A stretch of DNA of 64,000 nt from Clavelina lepadiformis (taxonomy: Eukaryota; Chordata; Ascidiacea; Aplousobranchia; Clavelinidae). The stretch is from contig NC_135245.1 in assembly GCF_947623445.1 (NCBI RefSeq), forward strand, positions 17,925,501 to 17,989,500. Direction: 5' to 3'. This document shows, one piece after another, positions 11,233 through 39,365 of the stretch (position 1 is the stretch's first letter; each line of letters opens with the position of its first letter). Both the position numbers and the translations under genes were made by a program. The notes below the pieces were generated by a model. The model was not told the origin of the DNA. It saw only the letters and a list, made by a program, of their open reading frames with translations, and made no database searches.

Positions 11233-12687
11233 ATGTCATCAATTTCTGGTTCGGTTCCAAACCAGTTACCGTCTTCATCGAATCATGAATTTAACTGGAA
11301 CACATTTCATTGCAACAGACCAAGTACATCGGGCAATTGCTTTCAAGGAACCTCCTGTAACGTTCAAGTTTTAATAAAGAGTCCTGTGAGCTACAGCCGA
11401 GGTCGAACTGCCTACTCTGAAAGCCAGATCTTTCAGTTAGAAAAATGCTTTTGTCAAAATCCATATCCTACAGCTCAAACTCGACTCCAATTAGCCAAAG
11501 ATATCAACGTGCCTGAAGCAAAGGTCAAGATTTGGTTTCAAAACAGAAGAGCGAGGGCGAAAAAACTGCAACTGTCAAGCAATAAGTCGTCGTGTGGGCT
11601 GAAAAAGGATTTGGAATTATCATATAACTATGCCGGACGTATGCCATCTACAAATCAGACCAGTGATTACTACAATAATTCTTACGTCACAACGGAAGAG
11701 CAATCCTTGTCACGAGATGATAATATTTCTTTGATGACTCAGCAAACTTCGTGTGCTGCATCTAGAACAAACGCAAAGTACGAAGCTTGTAAAACAGGGA
11801 CATATCATACAAGTGAGTTAGTTGAAATCTCAAATAATTTACGTGAGATTGCAAAAACCGAAACCCAGCCTGCGTCAAATTTGAACTGTACTTACTACCC
11901 TGCGTATCGGTTCCCTTTGCTGAACAAGTTCTGCCCTAGCAGTTACAGTTACCCTCAAGACGCGCAGTCCAACAATGTTGGAAGTAATTGCACACAAAAG
12001 GAACTTACCAACCTCGGGTACCCGTATCGTTTCCCAGTGATTCAAAGTAATATTTCGCGTTTGACGAGCTCACACAACATCGCCGCATATTCCCATGGTA
12101 AGCCTTACGCAGTTTCAAGTCTTGCTAAAGCAGCATCTCTTGACGTAGCCGGTTCAAGTTATGTTACTGATCCGTTTGATGCAGGCAGCGAAACAAAGGA
12201 GAGTTATGATAAATCTTTATGCAACGTATCGTCCGAATATTTGTCAGGTAAGCAAAATGAACATTTCGCTTTGCAGAAAGAACCGCAAAAAATTTTTCCT
12301 GCAAATTTCGAGAAGAAAATTGGGCATTTTCCACCTCAGCAAAACGCTTCAAATCATCAGCTGACGCACTTTGGTGTTCACAACCAACATGAAGATTGTT
12401 ACAGCAGCCAACCACCCCCGCTGCAATCACCGCCGATAATTCGAAGATTTGTTATTCCATTTAAGGATCTTTTGAGCAGTTTAAGTTCGGAAGACGCTAC
12501 AACGAAAGATGTCCAGCAAAGATCGCTTCAAGAAAAGGACGATTTTCCTGCTACGTCAAATACAGTCTTCTCTGAGTTGACGAACCACAATGGGTCGCTT
12601 TCGCAACACGTTCCATATACAGCTCAAGGATCGCTTCCAGTGACGCGTTTCGAAAACTTGATGGTCGTCGACCATGTGATGCAATAA
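11233..12687 (+). CDS. Paired-like homeodomain transcription factor, copy A (intronless)
   Basis: One uninterrupted frame of 484 residues. The start is fixed by an in-frame TAG two codons upstream. The homeodomain spans residues 54-113, beginning YSRGRTAYSESQIFQLEKC. It has R5, L16, F20 and the helix-3 signature KIWFQNRRARAKK (W101, F102, Q103, N104, R106), so position 50 is glutamine. The NPYPTAQTR turn and VPEAKVKIWFQNRRA resemble PRD-class (Mix/Sebox/Dux-like) domains, but I cannot name the orthologue. No paired domain or octapeptide was seen. The rest is low-complexity, rich in Ser, Asn, Tyr and Gln. A proline patch (QPPPLQSPPIIRRF) precedes a conserved FVIPFKDLLSSLSS segment near residues 410-424, a possible effector motif. 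It should act as a nuclear DNA-binding regulator. It differs from copy B at about 30 residues, only one of them (Glu/Asp) in the homeodomain. Lack of introns suggests either ancestral loss or an old retrocopy. Confidence 0.93.
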   Translation: MSSISGSVPNQLPSSSNHEFNWNTFHCNRPSTSGNCFQGTSCNVQVLIKSPVSYSRGRTAYSESQIFQLEKCFCQNPYPTAQTRLQLAKDINVPEAKVKIWFQNRRARAKKLQLSSNKSSCGLKKDLELSYNYAGRMPSTNQTSDYYNNSYVTTEEQSLSRDDNISLMTQQTSCAASRTNAKYEACKTGTYHTSELVEISNNLREIAKTETQPASNLNCTYYPAYRFPLLNKFCPSSYSYPQDAQSNNVGSNCTQKELTNLGYPYRFPVIQSNISRLTSSHNIAAYSHGKPYAVSSLAKAASLDVAGSSYVTDPFDAGSETKESYDKSLCNVSSEYLSGKQNEHFALQKEPQKIFPANFEKKIGHFPPQQNASNHQLTHFGVHNQHEDCYSSQPPPLQSPPIIRRFVIPFKDLLSSLSSEDATTKDVQQRSLQEKDDFPATSNTVFSELTNHNGSLSQHVPYTAQGSLPVTRFENLMVVDHVMQ

Positions 12688-12775
12688 AAAGATTTTTAGT
12701 TAAAACATCGGTATAAGCAATAAGTAATGATTGCTTAATTGTTTACTAAGCTATGCTTTTATTGCGAAACTGTTT

Positions 12776-13429
12776 AATATTATTGGTGACAAGTTGTGAC
12801 GACGAAATGATTGCAACCGGCTATTGATGACCATTTTATAAAGCTGGTAAATTTATTTGTTTTCAAATGTTGATTTTCGTCAAATTTTGCGCAAAAGCGT
12901 CAAAACACTCGTTATTCAATATGCTGGTGTTCAGAGCCAGACTTAGGCAAATGCGAGCGATACCGCTGCGTGGGGCCTCGCATTGCTTATCGTCAAAACA
13001 AACAAAACAGTTTAGCTTTTGTTTCACGCAAATTACAGTTCTATTTCTTAAAATTGGTTGGTGTGAAAATCATAGCATTAAGAGAACAGGAACGCTCGCC
13101 AGAAGAAAAGCATTAAGTAAACACCTTGCCCACCCAAAAAGTAGCAAGATAACATCAAAGAATGAAGTAACTAACTAATAGAACGCCCTCTGCGACCGAC
13201 AGAGAACAAGCAAATAGGGAAGGCTGTGACTGCCGAAATTAGCATGATGCCCTACGACGAACGTCGCGGGAATGATGATGATTAGCCTTTCTTACCCATT
13301 ATGCTACGACACTAAGTCGTTTATGATTGCTTGAATCTCACTACGATATGGCTAGCTGTGACGTCACTATTACGTTAGTTTTTTCAAGTAGACTTAAACT
13401 AGCAAATTTGAAAAAAAAATTTGCCATCT
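12776..13429. other. Spacer between homeobox A and SLCO A
   Basis: Not clearly alignable to the right-hand copies, so it probably spans the breakpoint separating the two duplicated blocks. A segment from about 12933 (CAGACTTAGGCAAATGCGAG, then GGGGCCTCGCA) looks like one terminus of a hAT element, but no matching end was found. ATTTGCCAT/ATGGCAAAT forms a small hairpin at 13419-13440 just ahead of the SLCO A start. Confidence 0.4.
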
Positions 13430-16400
13430 CAATGGCAAATAACGTGAAATGCTGCAGAAAATGACATGAATTTTATAAAGAAGTTACGTTTGAGTGTTGG
13501 TGGCTCGGAATCCGTAGTCAACGTCGATCTTCCTAAGGAAGAAACGTGCGGATGTGAGGTTGGATGTGCTGGATGTTGGGAAAGTGAAAGGTAAGGAGGA
13601 ATTCTTCATCAAAATCTTGACTACTTTTGCACATTGTGTTGTTTTCTTTAAAGTGTTTTCAGCTGCATTTTCATTTTCCTTTTAGGCTTATGACGTAACG
13701 GTAAAAATGACGTACAGCAGACTCACGTCAAGGACGCAAATACGAAAATTGTTCCCCAACTACTGTAGCTGTTTCGAATTACTGTATACGGAAAAAACAC
13801 GTTTAACGTGGTGGGTGGTCCTTTAAAGGAAATTTTACAAATCGGCCAGTTGCTAGCTCGGTGACTGGTGGACTAATTGAATCGCAGCAAACCAGTCACA
13901 ATTAATTACATCGGATGTTAATAATGCGACAAAATTGTGAATCATTGACAAATTACCAAAAAGATTGCCCTATTTTTACGTATTTATGACTATCAACAAT
14001 TACAAAATTAAAAGAACGAAACGCACTCGGAAAACAAGTGTAAATGATTTTAGAAACTTAAAGTTATCACAGCCTAGCTAAAATCATGAAGAATCACAGC
14101 GTACAGGGCAGCGACTAAATTTATCCTGTAGCGAAAATATGAAGTTAAGTGATGCGGTCAGTGTATGTCAGTGGCACTCAGTGCTGTGCATTTGTTAAGG
14201 CGATTATTCACTAATATCACAAAACAAAGTTCGGTGAATTCTGGTTATAGAACTACAGGCTCTACTCTGTGCTTTGATTGGACATTTGAAACATTAGTCT
14301 GACTTACAGTACTCAGAGTAGGTTTTTCTGTCCAAAAAAATTGTCTAAGCGCTTTATGTCGTAATAAATCCTTCTACAGAAGTACATGGAGTTGATCTGT
14401 GTAAATTCTGAATAAGCTTACAAAATTTTGTTTTTATGCTAAAGATTTAAGTATACGACAAACTTAATAACTTGTATGGTAAGTTGCACAAATTACCAAA
14501 ATGAAATTTAAAGCTGTATCATCTTACTAGAAATCAATGCCTCTTGTTATTTTAATATAACTGTTCTTTTACAGGTTTCCCGCCAAAAAGTGCCAGGCTT
14601 TCGCTACAACGAAATGGGCACTCTTCTTTTTTAGTCTCGGAGGAGTCGTGCAAGGATTTTTTGTGAACGGACACACTCCGGTGGTTATTAGCACCATTGA
14701 AAAACGGTAACGTTTGTTTGTATTTACAGTGGATAAACGTAAACATAACATCAATACGTTTTTTAACATCAACGAGTGTAAAAAGTGAAATATATTTTTT
14801 AATTTATTAAAAGTCTCTTCAGTATTCTGAGAACACGATATCGGCCATGAAGAGATAATTATTTGCGAAGTTATTGATTTTCGTAAGTAAGCTTGGTCGG
14901 TCAGCATTGCGCTGGGCCCTGACGTTGGCAGAAGATCGAATAGGCCTAACTATATAAATATAGCTATTTCGTCGTAGCGTGGAGCCTAAGTTTCGTCCAC
15001 GTGGCAAGTTCATCAACGTGGCCATGCTAAGCTACCATTTGATAGCTCAAAATTGTATTATTGCCATCTTGCACGTTTTAAGCCTTTTTGCTTTGTCAGC
15101 ATGCACTTTTCCTGTTCATTAGTTGTTCGTGATCATGTTCGTGATCCGGATAGTTAACGGCAAAAATAAACAATACGAAAAAACAAGAGCGACTGTAACA
15201 GTTTTATAGCAATTTTTTAAGTGTAAACACTCAAAATGTTTGCCCTTTGTTCATGGGCGGGGTGGCCATTGGACAAACATGAGAATTTTAGATCGAGCTT
15301 TTAAAAACTTTAGCTGTGTGCAGAAAAATTGAACCGCTTTTTTGCCAAAGCATTTTTTATATTAAAGTGATCGTTTTAAAACATTTAACTGGAAAAAAAC
15401 GAACAAGCGACACATTTGCGTTCGTGGAAATATATAACCTATGAAATATAATCTTCTTAATTATCAATAACAACGGTTTAAAAACACTCCCAACATCGCG
15501 AAGAATTCTATGTCAAAAAAGAATTATACTTTTTAGCAAATTTAGCGCTAAGTATATTTCAAAGTTGCCATTTTACAGTAAAATTTTTTTCTTTTTTCTT
15601 TTACGTTTCCAATTAAAATTTTAGACTGAAAATAGCAAACTGTAAAAACCACATGCATACAATTCTATTTAATTGCTTTTTTAGATTTGAACTCACCAGT
15701 ACAGAGTCTGGCCTGATAGCGAGCATGTACGATATAGGAGGGTCCCTGACTATCCTCTTTGTGACGTACGTTGGAGGCCGCAGACACAAGCCCCAATGGG
15801 TTGGCTGGGGGCTGTTTATGATTGGATTATCGGGGATTATTTTTTCTATGCCCCATTTTGTCGCCCCAACGTATTCGTTTCAAGAAATGACGAACGTTTG
15901 TGGAAACTCAGCAACAGAAAATTGCGTGATATCGACGCTGAAGAACTTCAGGTCAGTCATGGTCAGGAAACTGATGGTTAAAGAGTTTTCCTTAGACTTT
16001 ATAGTCTTGCATCATGTCGCGTGATCTGCGAATTCTAATTCTTCCTAATTTTTACTCAAATTAAAAAACAATTGATATCAGTTTGGTTAACTTTCAAAAT
16101 ACTGGTTAACTTTCAAGGCTCATATAGATTGAACTGATACGTTTAACTTTTACTTTTACCTGTTGTTTTAAAACTTTATCATTCTCCTAGATTTGTTTTT
16201 TACTTTGCGATGTTGATTACTGGTGTAGGGTCTTCCCCTTTATATTCACTGGCCATTACATTCTTGGATGAAAATGTCAAACAACGATATTCAGCTCTTT
16301 ACAACGGTAAGCGGTTGAATGTTTTGTTGCAAAATATTTAATTGTTGCATCACACAAGCCACTGTTTGTTCATAGGCATTCTAATTACGCTGGCAATCGT

Positions 16401-19376
16401 CGGACCTGGCATTGGATTCCTAGCGGGTGCGGCATTGCTCGATATTTACACCTATCCCAGCGAAACGTAAGTTTCAATTTATAAATTACGTTTGTGACTC
16501 TACTGATGTCATAATCAACGCCTTTATTATGTCACAGGGTAACCATTAACCAATCCAGTGAAAACTGGGTGGGCGCTTGGTGGTTGGGGTCCTTTATAAT
16601 CGGATTTGTTGGAATTTTTGTGTCGATCCCGGTTTTAATGCTTCCGCGGGTAATTCCCGGAACAGAGAAACACAGAATGGAACGAGAGAAGGAAATTCAT
16701 CATTCTGCGCAGGACACAGAGCAAAAAGAAGTCTTCGGGAAATCGTAATTGGAATTACAGCTTTAATTTTACTAAGAATAGGCCTACTTACAAAGTCTGT
16801 CTAATACGGCAGTTCTAAATGTGCACAAAAATGCTAATTTACTTTACTTTTCGTAAAACACTGTAAAATACGTATAAAACGAAAGTTATTTACAGAACAC
16901 AAAGCCTTATATTATGTGCTGCCATTGCAGAAAGGCCTATAATCCAATGGTTCAGCGTGTCAGTTTGCGTAATTTTACAATTCTAGATTTCGGGACTTTC
17001 CCCAATGTACACTGACCTTGCTTCGGAACCCCACTTTTCTTTTCCTGTCTCTGGGTACCGCTCTTGATTCCGTGCTTATCGGGGGGTTTGCTGTGTTCGG
17101 GGCCAAATATTTGGAGACCCAGTTTGCACTCGGTGTCAGCCAAGCGGGGACTTATTTTGGTGGGTTAAAGAGGCTTTCTTTGTCAGAGCTTATTTTTATC
17201 ATGGATACTAACTGAATATTCTATGGTATTATTGGCATTGATTGTGCGTTTACTATTAATTTGTCAAAACTAAAGTAGAAAAACAGTAAAATTCCTTATA
17301 AACGAAATATTTTAACCTTTACCACTTACAATCAGTCTCCCTTCCTATAATGTTCAGGTTTGATGGCAATACTAGGTGGCGCTGGCGGGCAGTTGGCCGG
17401 TGGAGGCAGCATCGCTAAATTTAACTTGAAAGTGCCGACCATGCTTCGAATAAATTATATCGCTCCAGTTCTTGCGGTTGCCTGCGGCGGCGTGTACTTC
17501 ATCACATGCAGCAACTTAGGTTGGAAGAATGTTGTAACTAAGTATGAAAAAGTCAACGTTAAAGGAATCTTAATTGTTAGACTTATGATAATCTAAGTTT
17601 AATTTTTTCACTCACCATTTAAATTCACCTTTTTGTATATATCAGCTTTCGCTGGTGTGAACAGCGCCTACAGTGGTGCAAGTGCAATTAACGGAATCAG
17701 CGATTCTTGTAATGCCGATTGTGGGTGTGAGGAGGGCGTGTACCACCCGGTTTGTGGAAGTGACGGAGTTACTTATTTTTCTCCTTGCTTCGCTGGCTGT
17801 GAATCACAAAATGTAAGTCAAATTTAGAAAACTGGGTTATACCAACGTTGCCTACTTGCCTATATGGCGATTATAAGGATTATTAATATGCACATATGTG
17901 TGTGTGCCTGTATTTAAATGCAATTGAGTATTTGCATGTATGTCCCACTATCATTATTGCGTTCTTATTACTTCATACTAAGATATAGCCATCTGTCTAG
18001 CCTAGCCATCTATCTAGCCTACCCATCAGCATTAGGCTACATAACATTGACTGCATTTTTGAAATTGTGTGAAGGGAGACACTTATAACAACTGCACGTG
18101 CATCGTTTCAACCGCGGCAAATTCTTCGGCCACCACAGGATTTTGCACTGATGAAAGCTGCAGCAAAAGCTGGCAGTTGATCGTGTTTTGCTTCTTTAAT
18201 TTTTTGCTCATGTTTTTGACTTTTGTGAACGAGGCTGCTGCCTTGCAAGCTTCCTTGCGATGCGTTGCTTTTAATCAAAGGTCTTTCGCAATTGGCCTAC
18301 AGGTTTTCTTGCATGCTGTTTAAAGTGATATTTGTTGTAAAGTCTAAATCTATTAGCAACATTGTATGAGCTGAACCGAAAAGACATGTTTATTTATCTT
18401 AAGGCATCCGAACATAACCCGCGTTATTTACCTTTTAAGATCACATAATTAACATCAATTACATTATTTTTTTCGTTGTTTTGCAGGTCCTACTAAGCCG
18501 AATACTAGGTACTGTCCCCGGTCCGCTGATAGTTGGAGCCCTGTTTGACAGGGCTTGCTCCAAATGGACCCAAGAATGCGGTACCAGGGGCTCTTGCTTA
18601 GTATACGACAACAAAAGCCTATCTTTATACCTCGCTGTTTTCATTATTGTTATCAAGGTAAGTGTTATACAAATTTAAGATGAAATAAGACTCATGCATG
18701 AAAAGTTGTATCATGTGTTTATGTTTTTCACTGTTAATTTGTTGTTGGGGCGTGCTTAAATGGACTAACTGACAACGACTTATTCTTTGTGAACGCGGTA
18801 GTTAAGTACTAGATGCTTTGCTTGTTTATTTCATGAGATAGCGTTACAATTAATCGTGTCCATCTAGTAGAGTAGGCAGTTACGCGTTTTCGTTCCTTGT
18901 CAATCTCGAGTAAAACGTGTAGTTTTAAAAGCTATTAAAAATGATAACCTATATGTAGGCCTAGGCTATAACTTAGTAGGCCTAGTGCTCTTTTATACAA
19001 ACATTTTAACGTGTCTTTCAATTATTTCCATTAATTTTAGCTGTTGGACGCCCTCATATTCTGGATAGCACATCTGCGTTATAAACCCATTCCTGCTGAA
19101 TTCACGGATGATGATGCGTGCGTTGAGGAGGACAAACATTCCGTATCTGACGATAAAACCAAAGAACCCAACAAAAACGTCCAGCTTGTTACCAAGAGCA
19201 ACGGATCTGCGCATGCACCAGTTATCGAACAACCTATCTCACGTGACAAGATGTCGTCAGCACTTCCGGGTGAAACTATATCTTTGGATGAAAATCTATA
19301 TCTTTAAATGCTTCCGATAATAATCTTTCACTCCATAGCTACTTTCGTTGGTATGTACGCTATCATGCCGAGATAA
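13430..19376 (+). repeat. Duplicated block 2, left copy (SLCO gene)
   Basis: Homologous in reverse complement to about 47486-55045. All twelve SLCO exons match at identical lengths except the last, and parts of introns 1-11 align. Similarity begins near AATAACGTGAAATGCTGCAG just upstream of the start codon. It ends just after the last exon, around CTATCATGCCGAGATAA. Confidence 0.9.
13466..19307 (+). CDS. SLCO: Organic anion transporting polypeptide (SLCO/OATP family), copy A
   Basis: Twelve exons, all GT-AG and in phase: 13466-13590, 14575-14706, 15685-15951, 16191-16306, 16376-16466, 16538-16744, 16987-17159, 17358-17519, 17646-17812, 18075-18302, 18487-18657, 19041-19307. The product has 701 residues, normal for OATPs (about 670-720). 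It is a plasma-membrane carrier of amphipathic organic anions with twelve predicted helices. Seen: first helix and NGHTPVVISTIEKRFELTS; MYDIGGSLTILFVTYVGG (helix 2 region); the OATP signature WVGAWWLG near residues 254-261; FRDFPQCTLTLLRNP; and the extracellular Kazal-like domain at 446-476 with CNADCGCEEG and HPVCGSDGVTY. The exon 8 donor (TTAG/GTTGGA) was chosen because it alone keeps phase into the Kazal exon. An upstream ATG at 13461 is dismissed because it is followed by TGA. The tail ends PGETISLDENLYL, shortened compared with copy B by an approximately 20-bp tandem microduplication (CTATATCTTT twice). The subfamily number cannot be assigned. Confidence 0.93.
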
Positions 19377-19452
19377 CATCCACTGTGCTGTTATGATATT
19401 TATAAAGTTTTTTAGCTACTTGTATTGTATTATCCACATATAGGCCTGAGTA

Positions 19453-19527
19453 GACGGAGCCGATAATAGCGGCCGATAGCCGTCCAAAGACGTTTATACA
19501 AACTACGCTATTATCACAATCTCCGTC
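19453..19527. repeat. Small inverted repeat downstream of SLCO A
   Basis: GACGGAGCCGATAATAGCG at the left pairs with CGCTATTATCACAATCTCCG, ending GTC, at the right. Arms are about 20 nt and a roughly 35-nt loop itself holds GCCGATAGCCG. It may be a MITE end pair or an RNA hairpin in the 3' UTR. Confidence 0.55.
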
Positions 19528-20815
19528 TTATTAGTTGTTATTACAACAACAAACTCATCAATGTTTTTTAACCATTAAACCACATAAAGGCCACATAAGA
19601 TTTAGCGTTATCGTTATGTTTCAATGAAATAAAATATAAAAAGTCATAAACCCTGATTGGCCGCTTGCGGTCAGTATGTTGGCTATATCGTTCCGCCACA
19701 CTCGCTTTAGATAGCTACAATTTTCACATAAATGATTCATATTGTACTTGGGTTCTTACTGTTATTGTCATACATGTATTTTGTCCTTAGACTTTAATAA
19801 GTCATTTTCTTGCAATCCCTGTTACCTTTTTCCAATTGTAAGTTATGAGTTTTCTAAATTTAAATTTGTGAATAAAAGGTATGTTTTTGAAATTGTTTAA
19901 TCAGTTTTACGTTTCATTAACTGTTGCCGTTGCATTTTCAATTTGTTCCTTTCACAAAAATTTTACAGGTTAACTGAAGTCGACGTTCTAGTGAACAGGG
20001 TCGAAAAGTAGGGCTTAGCTGGTGATGTGTTTTTGCCTTATGAAAAATATAATGATTGATTGATCAGTGGGCTATTTTCGTTTCGTTCGACTTAAAAAAT
20101 CAACTTGAACCTATTCTATGAAAATCGAAATGTTGGTATCATGTCCTCCCGCAACTTAATGTTCAGGAAAGCATTTTACACTACTTACTGAAACATTCAT
20201 CAATGGTACTAAAGCCACTAACTTATATGATTCTGGCTGTCTGTAAGTTATTGAAAACTGTAACAAGTCTATTATGTACCAAATTCGAGTTAACTCTAAT
20301 CCGCATATTTAAGTAAGTTACAGAAAACATTAAATTGAACTTTAATTAAAATCGAAAAAGGTTTATTTTATTTGTGGTTTTACCAAATTAAACCTTAAAC
20401 AACCCTTTTTTTTAAATACTCAGAACAATACTGCTCCCAACCATCATTGAATTGAAATTCAATATCCTGAACCAGCTCTTAATGTAGGTTTAGATTTTTA
20501 TGTTGCTGATTAAAATGTTCAGTACTTATTACTAAGCGGTAAAAGTTGTCTCTGAAATAGGGTGACCAAAATTCTAAGAAAAATTAGTCAGTATTTTTCT
20601 GAATATTATTATCATGTTTAGAAATTATACTTTTTATTCAAAATTTGTAGTTTTGGTTTACATTACTCTTTAAAAAAAAAACGAGAATGGTCTTCTAAAA
20701 ATCATTTGGAAAGCAACGAGTTTCAACGCATAAGAAAAAAATTCACACAATGCTTCAAGCGAAGACGCGTCCAACAAACGTTTTGCTGGTTCAGGGCTGA
20801 AATCGTAGGTGTGCT

Positions 20816-21002
20816 CAGGGTTTTTTTTAACGTTTGGTTTGGGTGACCGCTAAGTAGTTTTAAGAGACCGCAAGTGTTTCATTTAAATACCAAAAAATAG
20901 CCATATTTGCTTGTCCAGTCTTGCAAGTCCAAATTTTGGGAAACCGCTGGAGAAATTTGGGAGACCGTTTCGGTCCCCCAAAACACCTTAAAAAAAACAC
21001 TG
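20816..21002. mobile_element. Non-autonomous hAT-type element, 187 bp
   Basis: Ends CAGGGTTTTTTTTAACG and CCTTAAAAAAAACACTG form terminal inverted repeats, with subterminal GGTTTGGGTGACCGC against CGGTCCCCCAAAACA. It is flanked by a perfect 8-bp target duplication GGTGTGCT at 20808-20815 and 21003-21010, the length used by hAT transposases. There is no coding capacity. Confidence 0.88.
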
Positions 21003-21311
21003 GGTGTGCTGACTCGCGGTTATGGCATTTTGTATAATTTGGCTAAAATGCGATAATGAAAACCTAATAGGAGAAAACGATAAGATTTACTATTGATATC
21101 ATATACTGTGTTAAGGCATTTTATAAATACGCAGAATTAAAGCCAGACGGGACAGTTGTAAAGTTAAGCTCGCAACATCCAGACATCAATATTCTTATCC
21201 CGAAGTGATTATTTCACTGGCGTCCTTTCACTAAAGTTGCAAAATCACAAGAGACTGGCAGATTTTCGCTGATGGCTTTATGACCTTCGTTTTATCCCAG
21301 GAAAAGAAGGC

Positions 21312-21390
21312 ATTGCGTTGGCGTAGTGGTTAACTTTGGGGTTTACATGCTGGAGGTCTCAGGCTTGACAATTGCCCATGTTTTATTTCT
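21312..21390 (+). repeat. Degraded tRNA-like sequence, probable SINE head or tRNA pseudogene
   Basis: TTGGCGTAGTGGTTAAC fits an A box, and GAGGTCTCAGGCTTGACAAT about 40 nt downstream resembles a worn B box. The cloverleaf does not fold convincingly, so it is not a working tRNA. A tRNA-derived SINE fragment is the likeliest reading, with little certainty. Confidence 0.35.
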
Positions 21391-21569
21391 TTATTGCAAA
21401 TTTATATTTAATTTAATTTAGTCATGAGAGGTGACAGTTTGGGTCGGAAGGGATTAGTTTTAAATTAATTTAGACTTAGGAAAAATTAATATGTGGTTCT
21501 AAGTTGAAATTAGCATAGGCTACATTTTGATTCAATGACTAGCATAATTGCTGTTAACTGTATATTTGT

Positions 21570-21646
21570 ATTTTCTTACTTAGCTAAACGGCGCCGGTAA
21601 AATAAGTGTCTACTTCACCGGTCGCCGTTTACCGAAGTAAGAAAAT
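21570..21646. repeat. Near-perfect hairpin, about 32-nt arms
   Basis: ATTTTCTTACTTAGCTAAAC then GGCGCCGGT pairs with ACCGGTCGCC then GTTTACCGAAGTAAGAAAAT, leaving a loop of about a dozen bases. Partial echoes (GCCGTTTACTGAAG, CGGTAACC) follow within 60 bp. It could be a compact MITE or a structured RNA; it lies about 770 bp upstream of the PRPF8 start. Confidence 0.65.
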
Positions 21647-22414
21647 ACCAATTGCGTAACCTGCAAGCCGTTTACTGAAGCAGCATTTTCCACATTCGGT
21701 AACCAGCTGCCGATGAAATAGATGCTGCCTTCTTATCCTTATATGCCTAGCCATGTGCCTGCTTGCCTTTGCCAGATTCGAAAGTCAGCTAAGTGCACCG
21801 GGGATAGAAATTATTTGTACGTGTAATGGCTATTGTTCCATCTTGTTTGCATCGATGATTTCTGACCCTCGGACTGCAGAGTATGACAGTTTTCACCGAA
21901 ATCTCAGGTGTACAGAAGCAAACTTCTGGTGTGGAAGGAAGCAGCTGGTGGGCACTGCGACCCGTGGACCAAGATTGCCTGGTGTTCGTGCAGGCTAGGT
22001 GTGGCAACAGTAATTGGGGAAAAAATTCAGTGTTGTTGTTTTTTGAGATATCAGTTTTAATTACAACTTTGCAGTATAAATTGAAGCAAAAGTTAGTTTC
22101 TCCTTTTGCCTTGGTGTGCAATGCCGTTTTAGAAAAATATCTCGGATGTGCTCTTGCCTTTGCAGACTGGTCTCACACAAAAACGACAAACTTTAAAATC
22201 TGACCAGAGCTGGTTATAGTGCAATAGTTACTTTTTTTTCATTTTGTATTTATAATTAGGTAGACTGCAGAATAAAACAGGATTTCTCTATTTTCAGATA
22301 AACTAATTTGTAGAAGACAGGTTGCACAGTTTTTCACATGTGTCAGGAGAAAAGTCACAATAAGTAATTTAGTCAATAGGTCGATATAAGTAGCTGTTCA
22401 AGTCAAGCTATCAA

Positions 22415-39365
<16,951 letters not shown>

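Larger units (their letters stand above)
9535..12775 (+). repeat. Duplicated block 1, left copy (tRNA-Glu + homeobox gene)
   Basis: Homologous in reverse complement to 39955-43110. Similarity runs from just upstream of the tRNA, through the 1.5-kb region upstream of the homeobox gene, its whole coding sequence and about 90 bp of 3' flank. It fades near GCTATGCTTTTATTG. Coding sequence is far better conserved than the spacer, where small indels are common. Confidence 0.9.
19308..22414. other. Spacer between SLCO A and PRPF8
   Basis: It contains the SLCO A 3' UTR (candidate AATAAA near 19626 and 19873), a 75-bp inverted repeat, a 187-bp hAT-type element, a degraded tRNA-like sequence and a strong hairpin, each listed separately. 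Two overlapping frames at 21753-22203 resemble no protein I know and probably lie in the PRPF8 promoter region. Confidence 0.5.

Noticed and set aside
12161-12430. Frames of 67-88 codons inside the homeobox gene, and their counterparts at 40290-40625
   Set aside because: They lie in other phases or on the other strand of a strongly supported coding sequence and are shadows.
12933-12985. hAT-like terminus CAGACTTAGGCAAATGCG with GGGGCCTCGCA
   Set aside because: Only one end is visible and there is no target duplication; kept as a remark in the spacer entry.
13419-13440. Nine-base hairpin ATTTGCCAT/ATGGCAAAT before the SLCO A start
   Set aside because: Absent from copy B and short enough to arise by chance; no regulatory claim made.
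21753-22203. Two overlapping plus-strand frames (81 and 106 codons) upstream of PRPF8
   Set aside because: No similarity to known proteins and also open on the opposite strand; probably promoter-proximal non-coding sequence.
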